NCBI GenBank assembly: GCA_027294455.1
Contig: JAPULZ010000133.1
Location: forward strand, 1-48,561
Source of the DNA: Gemmatimonadota bacterium
Lineage (GTDB): Bacteria; Gemmatimonadota; Gemmatimonadetes; Gemmatimonadales; GWC2-71-9
Reading direction: 5' to 3'
DNA: 48,561 bases
Under the pieces are notes generated by a model that saw only the letters and a list, made by a program, of their open reading frames with translations, was not told where the DNA came from and did no database searches. The position numbers and the translations under genes were made by a program. Positions 1 through 6,071 of this stretch are shown here, one piece after another. Positions within the stretch are counted from its first letter, which is position 1. The number at the start of each line of letters is the position of its first letter.

Positions 1-371
1 GTCGCCACGTGGCACTTGGAGCCAAAGTAACGGCGAAACATCGCCCCGCAGCGCCGATCATGAGCCTGCTTCGACGGTGACTTCCCCGGCGTCATCTCTC
101 GTTCATAGATGTCAAAGAGCTGTTGGATCGTGATGTCTCGCTCGACGGTGGGGCGTTGATCGCCGCGAAGCTGGACGGCTATCTGATCCGCCTCCCGCTT
201 GGCCCGTCCTTCATCATGGTGTCCCAGCGAGACCCGCCTTCGCATCGCCTGCTCATAATACTCCAGCATGAGCAGCCCAGATGATTTCTGATACACCCGA
301 ACGCGGTTCCGACCCTTCTCACCAGCGGTGTAACTGAAGAATCTCTTCTTCGTTCTCTGCTTCTTGGCCAT
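1..371 (-). CDS. Tyrosine-type integrase, N-terminal part (cut by window edge)
   Basis: The first 123 residues of a minus-strand gene that continues beyond base 1. It starts MAKKQRTKKRFFSYTAGEKG and continues with a short basic beta-rich segment (GRNRVRVYQ..SG..LEYYE, residues about 20-40). From about residue 70 (ITIQQLFDIYEREMTPGKSP) it looks like the alpha-helical SAM-like core-binding domain of phage-type tyrosine recombinases. The catalytic Arg-His-Arg-Tyr domain lies outside the window, so activity cannot be judged. The HTH gene immediately upstream on the same strand overlaps it in another frame, an arrangement expected of an integrase/excisionase module. I infer that an integrated element extends to the left of this window. 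Family assignment rests on remembered similarity of the N-terminal region only. Confidence 0.6.
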   Translation of the reverse strand, partial: MAKKQRTKKRFFSYTAGEKGRNRVRVYQKSSGLLMLEYYEQAMRRRVSLGHHDEGRAKREADQIAVQLRGDQRPTVERDITIQQLFDIYEREMTPGKSPSKQAHDRRCGAMFRRYFGSKCHVA

Positions 372-757
372 TTCGCATTCCCTCGCTGTTTCGAGTTCGC
401 AACGAATGACCGCACAACGTGTTCTTTGCTGGCGGTATGAATGTGACGCGGTGCCTTGTCCTCTGGCAAGTGTCCCGGCTTGATCGGGAGGTCGCTTTGC
501 CGAATCCACGGGGCACCTGAGCGTCCAGCGTTATCGATGTGCCCCGATCGGATGAGCCGGCCAGGGTGACCGGGGGAAAACCCGCTTAGCCGCGCGGCCG
601 CTGCGAGCGTCAGCACCTCGGATTCCTCGTGCATGAGCACGGCATCGATGTCCTGAAGCACGGCCTCACAGATGGTGGTCATGGCCACTCGGGCCTTGAA
701 CTCTCCGGCCTCTTGCCGACGCCACGCCCACCTTTCGCGCATTTCCCTCAACGTCAC
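179..757 (-). CDS. HTH (excisionase/MerR-like) DNA-binding protein upstream of integrase
   Basis: A 192-residue reading frame. Residues 1-45 form a charged helix (MTLREMRERWAWRRQEAGEF). Residues about 47-95 are a compact helix-turn-helix/winged segment (LTLAAAARLSGFSPGHPGRL, then IRSGHIDNAGR..GAPWIRQSDLP). The order 'HTH, then G..P.I...DLP' is typical of excisionase-type proteins that choose or control recombination sites. The last 65 or so codons overlap the start of the integrase in another frame and have low-complexity, Arg-rich composition, so the C-terminus beyond about residue 125 may be a read-through of a frame that has lost its natural stop. The start ATG lies 3 bases after the stop of the tiny ORF at 761-844. 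Role as a recombination directionality factor is inferred from context. Confidence 0.55.
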   Translation of the reverse strand: MTLREMRERWAWRRQEAGEFKARVAMTTICEAVLQDIDAVLMHEESEVLTLAAAARLSGFSPGHPGRLIRSGHIDNAGRSGAPWIRQSDLPIKPGHLPEDKAPRHIHTASKEHVVRSFVANSKQRGNAKWPRSRERRRDSSVTPLVRRVGTAFGCIRNHLGCSCWSIMSRRCEGGSRWDTMMKDGPSGRRIR

Positions 758-760
758 TCT

Positions 761-844
761 TCACTCCCACGAGGGTCTTGGCGAACAATTATTCTCAAGG
801 GGCCATATAGCGTTTATGCGAAGCTGTCGTCTCAAGTTGCTCAT
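761..844 (-). CDS. Tiny ORF (27 aa) with strong Shine-Dalgarno, before the HTH gene
   Basis: A 27-codon frame beginning MSNLRRQLRINAIWPLENNC, preceded by a perfect AGGAGG at about 850-855 (minus strand). It ends 3 bases before the ATG of the HTH gene. No homology is recognised. The good ribosome site and tight spacing suggest either a leader peptide that couples translation to the HTH gene, or the decayed remnant of a longer gene. It could also be a chance frame. Confidence 0.3.
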   Translation of the reverse strand: MSNLRRQLRINAIWPLENNCSPRPSWE

Positions 845-974
845 CTTGCCTCCTGATGCCGAACGACTATTAAACTCTCGTAATCTCAACAACGCGGTGA
901 CGACTTGCTGCGGTGGCAAGCAAGCTGTTCCGAAGGCAGCTCTTGGCGCACACTTGTATGTGAGGTTCACCGAT

Positions 975-1469
975 TCAGACATCTGATGCCAAGTCGAGAC
1001 GGGCGACAGTTTCTGGCCCGTGCTTCATCCCACAGTGCCGACAAACCCAACCAGCCAGGGGCGTGCGATTTGCTCGATACCGGCGCTTGTCATGGTCGCT
1101 GATCTTGAGAGTTAGCCTGTGCACGGACTCAACCCCGCCACGACATAGACAACAAGTCGACTGCCCAAAGCGGACAGCGATCTTGATGAGGGGCTCGTCG
1201 TACATGACGTTCGACAGGTCGTAGTCGGCGAAGGCACCGACCGGGAACCCCAGGTGCTTAGAATGACCAGACAGGTCCCACTGCGAATAACCTCCGTCGT
1301 TAGGATATGAGCGAAAGGGCGGCTCATCCTCTGAGAGCTGTACCACCTGCTTCGTTACGCCACTCAGCTGGGGAAAAGTGGCCTTGACCCACGCGAGCAC
1401 CACGTTGGCCTCGGCTTTGGTGAACAGCTCGGTCGTACATAGGGAAGAGAACGGCGTGGGGTCCTCCAT
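975..1469 (-). CDS. Zinc-ribbon protein of unknown function, probably 5'-truncated
   Basis: From the first ATG it encodes 164 residues. The C-terminal half has two CxxC pairs (STCCLCRGGVES near residue 107 and WVCRHCGMKH near residue 143), as expected of a zinc ribbon. The N-terminal half shows no motif I know. The same frame stays open and coding-like upstream to base 1601 (..LLGNVYRIFYHNEAIDINWG..), but that stretch has no start codon. It ends where homology to a permease on the other strand begins, at about 1606. I read this as a gene cut by a recombination junction, with about 44 N-terminal codons surviving without their start. It is probably cargo of the integrase-bearing element. Confidence 0.5.
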   Translation of the reverse strand: MEDPTPFSSLCTTELFTKAEANVVLAWVKATFPQLSGVTKQVVQLSEDEPPFRSYPNDGGYSQWDLSGHSKHLGFPVGAFADYDLSNVMYDEPLIKIAVRFGQSTCCLCRGGVESVHRLTLKISDHDKRRYRANRTPLAGWVCRHCGMKHGPETVARLDLASDV

Positions 1470-1605
1470 AAACCTTTCCCAAAATTCGCCCCAATTGATG
1501 TCAATGGCTTCGTTGTGGTAGAATATCCTGTAAACGTTCCCGAGGAGATGGCCCCCTTGGGTGACCGGCTCAATGGCGATTACTTCGTATCGACGCCGGC
1601 TTCAT

Positions 1606-1783
1606 GGGCCGGCGCTCGCGGTCAGCAGTCTCATATTCGATGGTCTTCGGCGTGAGTGTGAGAGATCCGCTCATCTTCGCGGTCGTACCGGTGACGCTGG
1701 GGCTAGTTGCCGCGCTGGCTGGGTACCTCCCTGCACGGCGGGCAACCCGAGTCGATCCGATGCAGGCGTTGCGGACCGAATAG
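1606..1783 (+). pseudogene. 3' remnant of a MacB/FtsX-type ABC transporter permease
   Basis: Only the last 60 or so codons of a permease are present. One frame reads GPALAVSSLI; after one extra base near 1636 the next frame continues SMVFGVSVRDPLIFAVVPVT, a membrane helix, and the diagnostic C-terminus YLPARRATRVDPMQALRTE followed by TAG. The same C-terminal signature ends both complete permeases in this window (YLPARRAGRADPMESLRNG and YLPARRATAVDAVQALRTD). The left edge coincides with the end of the truncated zinc-ribbon frame. The rest of the gene is either deleted or lies on the far side of the element to the left. Confidence 0.7.
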
Positions 1784-1975
1784 CGGCAGGACGTCATTCC
1801 GTCCGCAAACACCGGCATCGGATTGACCCGGGTGGTCCGGCGACCCGTATTTCATAGTAGAATAGCCGCTCGGCCGGAGTGTCCGCGAACGGTGGCTGTC
1901 GAAATCCAGCCGCTCGGTTCGTCGATGGGGAGAAGGTCCGAACCCAGCGAACCCTCTCCGCCAGGAGGCACCAAG

Positions 1976-2518
1976 ATGACCACGAATGGCACACTCGCAC
2001 CGGCCGCACTCGGCGCACTCGTCCTATTGGCCGGTGCGCTGACCGGCCAGGCCAGGGCCCAATCGCCACACACCCTAAACACCCTGCAGCGGGATTCAGC
2101 GGCCGTCTCCCCCCCGGCCACGATCGCCGACGTGGCCTGGCTGGCCGGCGGATGGCGCGGGACGGGCCTCGGCGGGGACGCGGCGGAGACGTGGATGGAG
2201 CCGAGCGGAGCTGCCATGGCGGGGGTGTTCCGCGCGGTCCGCGACGGGCAGGTGGTGTTTTACGAAATGATGGCCATGGTCGAGCACGAGGGGTCGATCG
2301 AACTACGTCTCAAGCACTTCAACGCCGACCTGACGGGTTGGGAAGACAAGGACGAGATGGTGACGTTCCGGCTCATTCGAATCGATCCCGACGCGATCTA
2401 TTTCGGAAGCCTGACCTTCCGCCGCCAGGGCCACGATGGCCTGCAGGTGTTCGTGGCGGTGCGCCAGCGCGACGGCCTCCTCGAGGAGCTGGCGTTCGAC
2501 TTCACCAGGGTCCACTAG
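1976..2518 (+). CDS. Exported DUF6265-like protein
   Basis: 180 residues. The ATG at 1976 is preceded by AGGAGG (1963-1968). Residues 1-27 form a signal peptide (APAALGALVLLAGALTG, then QARAQ). The mature part carries the pattern ADVAWLAGGWRGTGLGGDA..ETWMEPSG..MAGVFRAVRDGQVVFYEMM, which matches the DUF6265 family of small secreted beta-rich proteins of unknown function. The length is normal for the family. The gene stands alone; the cytochrome c gene downstream has its own ribosome site. No function can be assigned. Confidence 0.8.
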   Translation: MTTNGTLAPAALGALVLLAGALTGQARAQSPHTLNTLQRDSAAVSPPATIADVAWLAGGWRGTGLGGDAAETWMEPSGAAMAGVFRAVRDGQVVFYEMMAMVEHEGSIELRLKHFNADLTGWEDKDEMVTFRLIRIDPDAIYFGSLTFRRQGHDGLQVFVAVRQRDGLLEELAFDFTRVH

Positions 2519-2633
2519 GACGGACCTTCCGGAATTCCTGACACTTCTCTGACCGGCCCACCGCACGACGCCGGGGGGTCGGCCGATATATTCTCCCATC
2601 GTTCTTGGCCATCACGGGAAGGCAGGAGGAGCC

Positions 2634-3071
2634 ATGCGCAGAGTACTTCCGTTCGTGTTACTCGCCGTTCTGATCGTGCCCGCCGCGGCGAGTACCCAGC
2701 AGGGCCCCCCATTTCCCGAAACGGCTCGGGAGTGGCTCAACAGGGACCTGCCGTTTCGCTTCCTCGGGATGATCGCCCTGGGAGACAGCCTCTTCAACAA
2801 CGGCAGTTGCACCCGGTGCCACGGGGACGACGCCACCGGCACCCGGCGGGCTCCAAATCTGACCGACGAGGAGTGGGTGCAGAGTGAAGGCGACCTCGAG
2901 GGAATCTTCCAGACAATTTTCTGGGGTGTGCGCCGCCGGGATTTCGCCGACGAGACCCGGCCGTTCGAGATGAATCCCCAAGGCGGGATGAACGTCACAT
3001 GGGATCAGACCCGCGCACTCGCTGCGTACGTGTGGAGCCTCAGCAACATGCCGGCACCGACAGGCCGGTAG
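2634..3071 (+). CDS. Exported monoheme c-type cytochrome
   Basis: 145 residues, ATG preceded by GGAGGAG. Signal peptide RRVLPFVLLAVLIVPAAAS (residues 2-20). One heme-binding site, NNGSCTRCHGDD, lies at about residues 59-68. A Met in GGMNVTWDQ (about residue 122) is a candidate axial ligand. C-terminal helix DQTRALAAYVWSLSNM is the usual last helix of a class I cytochrome c. It should act as a periplasmic electron carrier. No partner oxidase or dehydrogenase lies next to it, so its donor and acceptor are unknown. Confidence 0.85.
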   Translation: MRRVLPFVLLAVLIVPAAASTQQGPPFPETAREWLNRDLPFRFLGMIALGDSLFNNGSCTRCHGDDATGTRRAPNLTDEEWVQSEGDLEGIFQTIFWGVRRRDFADETRPFEMNPQGGMNVTWDQTRALAAYVWSLSNMPAPTGR

Positions 3072-3100
3072 CAATATGCCCGGACGATAGCAGAAGGTGG

Positions 3101-3126
3101 TAGGGGCGACGCATGCGTCGCCCCTA
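3101..3126. repeat. Perfect 26-bp palindrome
   Basis: The left arm TAGGGGCGACGCA is followed directly by its exact reverse complement, centred on a CGCATGCG core with no loop. It lies 30 bases after the cytochrome c stop. With no T-tract it is not a convincing terminator. Short GGGGCGACGCATGCGTCGCCCC-like palindromes occur as dispersed elements in several environmental bacteria; that it is one here is my inference, since only one copy is visible. Confidence 0.7.
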
Positions 3127-3604
3127 TCACCGTGCCGCCAAGCCGATGGTGATCGCGGCCGGGAGGAACGCGGCGGCGAGCTCCGACGCGCTGGAACTCG
3201 CGAAGGTCAGATCCATACGATAGTCGATGCCAGTTTGCGGGCCGGTGATTGCAAGAAGCCGGCCTGGTGTCGATCTAGAATCGGCAACGTTCGATCTGCA
3301 ATCTGCAATCACCCCTCGGTCCATATATATGAGGGAAGACTCGGCTTGAAGGCCTCGTGCATCCTACGTCGTGACCAGCCAGAAAAGCGTTTCACTGCAA
3401 TGACTTACGAGATCTTGCCCCGTAGGCCGTGGCCGCCGACGGTGCAGCCGGGATCATCCGGTGCGGACGGGTTACAATAGGTTGCCACGAGGTCCCATCC
3501 CTTGGGGAGACCCGTCGGACTCGATTCGAACGAAACGACATGCGCAGACATCCAACCACCAACAACAGAGTCAACGCCGTTCAGGCGTTCGAGGAGTTGC
3601 CATT
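3127..3604. other. Intergenic stretch with repeat copy and possible gene debris
   Basis: No convincing complete gene. On the minus strand, 3127-3234 reads GIDYRMDLTFASSSASELAA then AFLPAAITIGLAAR and a stop, which has coding-like composition and could be the 3' scrap of a lost gene. The stretch also holds a copy of the dispersed repeat at 3292-3313. The promoter of the sigma-factor gene should be in the last 200 bases, but I could not identify it with confidence. Confidence 0.4.
3292..3313 (+). repeat. Dispersed intergenic repeat, copy A
   Basis: The 22 bases starting CGATCTGCAATCT match the copy at 25777-25798 at 20 of 22 positions by eye. A related word, TCTAGAATC, lies just upstream at 3274-3282 and also appears in copy C. 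It lies in non-coding DNA between the cytochrome c and sigma-factor genes. Confidence 0.6.
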
Positions 3605-4237
3605 GTGTCGTTTTCACTCTCAGCTGTTGCTCAATACCCTCCCCTCGCCCAGTCGGCGACCTCGGATCCGGGCTTGGAATCCGTGACCGACGCGACGGGG
3701 TGGACTCAAACAGCGCTTCGCGAGCGCGATCTCGTCCGCGAAGCCCAGGCTGGCGATGGCGAGGCGTTCGAGCGGTTGTACCGCAAGCACGGCCGGCGCG
3801 TGTATGCCGTGTGTCTGCGGATGGTGAGCGATCCCGGCCGAGCCGAGGAACTCACCCAGGACGCGTTCGTGCGCGCCTGGAACACGCTCTCGTCGTTTCA
3901 GTTCAAGAGCGCATTCGGCACGTGGTTGCACCGGCTGAGCGTGAACGTGGTGCTCACGAGCATGCGGACCGAAAAGCGGCGCGCGGCACGGGAGCTGCAG
4001 CCGGGGGACATAGAAGAATTTGCCAGCGAGGCACGCGATGCGATGCCTGACACGCGCATGGATCTGGAGCAGGCGATTGCCCTGCTGCCGGACGGCGCGA
4101 AACAAATCCTCATCCTCCACGACATCGAAGGCTACCGGTATCGCGAGATCGCGGAGTTGATCAACGTGGCGGAGGGGACGGTAAAGTCACAATTGAGCCG
4201 GGCACGACGGCTTGTACGGGAGGCCTTGGAACGATGA
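3605..4237 (+). CDS. ECF-family RNA polymerase sigma factor
   Basis: 210 residues from the GTG at 3605, chosen because GAGGAG sits 8 bases upstream at 3591-3596; an in-frame frame extends further upstream without a ribosome site. Sigma region 2 is LVREAQAGDGEAFERLYRKH then VYAVCLRMVSDPGRAEELTQDAFVRAW (residues about 42-100). Sigma region 4 is QAIALLPDGAKQILILHDIE then GYRYREIAELINVAEGTVKSQLSRAR (about 157-205). It should direct RNA polymerase to a small regulon when released by its anti-sigma factor. It overlaps that gene by four bases (ATGA), so the two are translationally coupled. The N-terminal 40 residues before region 2 are unusually long and show no motif. Confidence 0.88.
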   Translation: MSFSLSAVAQYPPLAQSATSDPGLESVTDATGWTQTALRERDLVREAQAGDGEAFERLYRKHGRRVYAVCLRMVSDPGRAEELTQDAFVRAWNTLSSFQFKSAFGTWLHRLSVNVVLTSMRTEKRRAARELQPGDIEEFASEARDAMPDTRMDLEQAIALLPDGAKQILILHDIEGYRYREIAELINVAEGTVKSQLSRARRLVREALER

Positions 4238-5568
4238 ACGAGTATATGGATGCCAACGAGCACGACGCCGGCATGGATATGGAAGAACTCCTCTCGTTGT
4301 ACCTCGACGAAGAGCTCGATGAAGAAACCCTGGCGTACGTTCGGGAGCGATTGGAAACCGATCCCGAGTGGCAGGAGGCCTTCGAGGAGCTGCAAAACAC
4401 GGTACAGGCCATTGGGGGACTGCCGCTGGAAGCGACACCCGAGCGCGAGTTGTGGCCCGAGATCGTGGCGAAGCGTAGGGCGGGCGGATTTGCCGGCGAA
4501 GAATCCCGCAAACGCCGCTGGTGGCCACACACGACGCCGCAGCTCATCGCAGCCGGTCTGGCGGCCTTGCTGGTTCCGTTCGGGTTGGCCCTAACCCTTC
4601 GTCTTCGAGATGGCCCGGAGCATCGGGTCACCGTCAACCTCCCTCTGCGCGCGCCCCCCGCGCCGTCCACCCGAGGCCTCGACGCGTCGGAGATCCGGCG
4701 CTTGCAGCGGGAGTATGCGCGGGCCATGCGTGAATACGAACGGTCGTACCGGGATGCCGCCAGGATGCGGGAGCGGAGCCGTGGCGTGCAGCTGCAGCGC
4801 GGCGCCATGGATGCCATGATTGCCTTGCTCCACGACGAGAACGTGCAGGTCCGCGAGCAGGCGGTGCGGGCGCTGGCGGAGTTCGAGTCCCCACAGGCCG
4901 TGGCCCCCATCGGCGAGGTGCTGCTCGACGACCCGGCAGTGCAAGTGAAGACCGCCGCCGCGTGGGCCCTGGGCGAAATGGAGCACCCGGGGGCCATCAG
5001 TTCATTGGGCGCGGCGTTGCTCAGAGACCCCAACGTCGACGTACGCCGCATGGCGGCGTGGGCCCTCGGGGAGATCGAGAACCCCGCCGGGATCAACGCG
5101 TTGGGGCGGGCCCTGGTCAACGATCGGGACCACCAGGTGCAGAGCATGGCCGCCTGGGCCCTGGGGGAGATCGAAAATCCCGGGGCCGTGCGGGCGCTGG
5201 GCATCGCGCTGAACGACAATAGCAATGCCCCGAATATCCGTCGCATGGCTGCCTGGGCCTTGGGTGAGATCGAAAGTCCCCAAGCCGTGGTTGCGCTCGG
5301 CGCGGCACTGATGAACGACCCCGACCGCGAAGTCCAAAGCACTGCGGCTTGGGCCCTGGGCGAGATCGAGAGCCCACAGGCCGTGAACGCCCTGGGCAGG
5401 GCGCTGCTCGAGGCATCGAGCCCCGACGTGCGCCAGCAGGCGGCGTGGGCCCTTGGTGAGATCGAAAGCCCGGCGGCACTGGACGCCCTGGCCACCGCGG
5501 TGGAGAAGGAGCGGAATGCCGAGGTCCGACGGATGATCCTCTGGGCGATCGCCGAAATCGGCAACTGA
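4234..5568 (+). CDS. Membrane anti-sigma factor with eight C-terminal HEAT repeats
   Basis: 444 residues. Residues 15-80 resemble the cytoplasmic helical head of anti-sigma factors (MDMEELLSLYLDEELDEETL..), but there is no HxxxCxxC zinc motif. One membrane segment spans about residues 103-124 (TPQLIAAGLAALLVPFGLAL). A charged helical stalk follows (about 148-185). Residues 192-444 are eight repeats of 31-33 residues with consensus AAWALGEIESPxAVxALGxAL, that is, HEAT/PBS-lyase-type repeats. By topology the repeats lie outside the cytoplasm. Its place immediately after the ECF sigma gene makes it the likely antagonist. HEAT arrays bind protein or ligand partners, so this half may be the sensor that decides sigma release; that is inference. 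Confidence 0.8.
   Translation: MNEYMDANEHDAGMDMEELLSLYLDEELDEETLAYVRERLETDPEWQEAFEELQNTVQAIGGLPLEATPERELWPEIVAKRRAGGFAGEESRKRRWWPHTTPQLIAAGLAALLVPFGLALTLRLRDGPEHRVTVNLPLRAPPAPSTRGLDASEIRRLQREYARAMREYERSYRDAARMRERSRGVQLQRGAMDAMIALLHDENVQVREQAVRALAEFESPQAVAPIGEVLLDDPAVQVKTAAAWALGEMEHPGAISSLGAALLRDPNVDVRRMAAWALGEIENPAGINALGRALVNDRDHQVQSMAAWALGEIENPGAVRALGIALNDNSNAPNIRRMAAWALGEIESPQAVVALGAALMNDPDREVQSTAAWALGEIESPQAVNALGRALLEASSPDVRQQAAWALGEIESPAALDALATAVEKERNAEVRRMILWAIAEIGN
4807..5565 (+). repeat. Tandem HEAT-coding repeats (eight units of about 93-99 bp)
   Basis: Eight consecutive in-frame units encode the HEAT array. The most conserved block is GCCTGGGCCCTGGGxGAGATCGA-like, recurring near 4960, 5056, 5152, 5251, 5347 and 5446. 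The middle units (3 to 7) are more alike than the first and last, consistent with expansion from the centre. Near-identity at DNA level makes unit loss or gain by recombination plausible. Confidence 0.7.
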
Positions 5569-5591
5569 TCGACCTATTCTGGTGGCTTCCC

Positions 5592-5623
5592 AACGGCCGG
5601 CAGCCAGTGCTGCCGGCCGTTTT
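5592..5623 (+). terminator. Intrinsic terminator after sigma/anti-sigma operon
   Basis: Stem ACGGCCGGCAGC (5593-5604) pairs perfectly with GCTGCCGGCCGT (5609-5620) around a CAGT loop, followed by TTT. It lies 24 bases after the anti-sigma stop codon. Confidence 0.85.
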
Positions 5624-5636
5624 CACGTGTGGATTT

Positions 5637-5674
5637 ATTAGTCACTTGACTAGTAGTCAATCGACTAATATTAT
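5637..5674 (+). promoter_or_regulatory. PadR operator palindrome overlapping a sigma-70-like promoter
   Basis: Bases 5637-5669 form a 33-base palindrome centred on 5653, with 14 of 16 pairs matching. It is made of two TAGTC-N4-GACTA units. A -35 box TTGACT (5646-5651) and a -10 box TATTAT (5669-5674) are separated by exactly 17 bases, so the palindrome fills the promoter. The PadR gene starts 26 bases downstream. Autorepression by that PadR protein is the obvious reading. Confidence 0.75.
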
Positions 5675-5699
5675 CCCCCGGTCACCACAGGGAGCACCC

Positions 5700-6071
5700 A
5701 TGCCACCGAGCACCGCTCACGATCCTGCGACGGAGTCACAGGTCCCGATGAATCCCCGGGATTTCCTCATTCTTTTCTCTCTCGTGGATCAGGAAAGCCA
5801 CGGGTACGGGCTGGTCAAAGAGGTCGAGCGGCAATCCGAGGGGGAAGTCCGGCTCGATCCGGCCAACCTGTACCGCTCGCTGAAGCGGATGATCAGGCAA
5901 GGCCTCGTGGAGGAGTCCGACCGCCGGCCCGCGCCGGACTCCCACGACGAGCGGCGGCGGTACTATGCAATCACCGGGTTCGGCCGGCGGGTGGTGACCC
6001 GGGAAGCGGCGCGAATCGACAAGCTGGCCGCCGCGGCCCGCGCCAGAAATCTCGTCCCCGAATCGGAGTGA
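5700..6071 (+). CDS. PadR-family transcriptional regulator
   Basis: 123 residues from the ATG at 5700, with GGGAG just upstream. The winged-helix core is NPRDFLILFSLVDQESHGYG, LVKEVERQSEGEVRLDPANLYRSLKRMIRQGLVEES, then a wing (ERRRYYAITGFGRRVVTREA). The pattern 'LD.ANLYR.L..M..QGLV' is the recognition-helix region typical of PadR. It overlaps the permease gene by four bases (ATGA). It probably represses its own two-gene operon through the palindrome upstream; the ligand that relieves repression is unknown. Confidence 0.9.
   Translation: MPPSTAHDPATESQVPMNPRDFLILFSLVDQESHGYGLVKEVERQSEGEVRLDPANLYRSLKRMIRQGLVEESDRRPAPDSHDERRRYYAITGFGRRVVTREAARIDKLAAAARARNLVPESE

Noticed and set aside
3527..3540. 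GATTCGAA word resembling a tRNA T-loop
   Set aside because: Flanking sequence does not fold into a cloverleaf on either strand.
4161..5564. 467-codon Ser/Ala-rich repeat frame antisense to the HEAT gene
   Set aside because: The repeats simply mirror the HEAT-coding repeats on the other strand.
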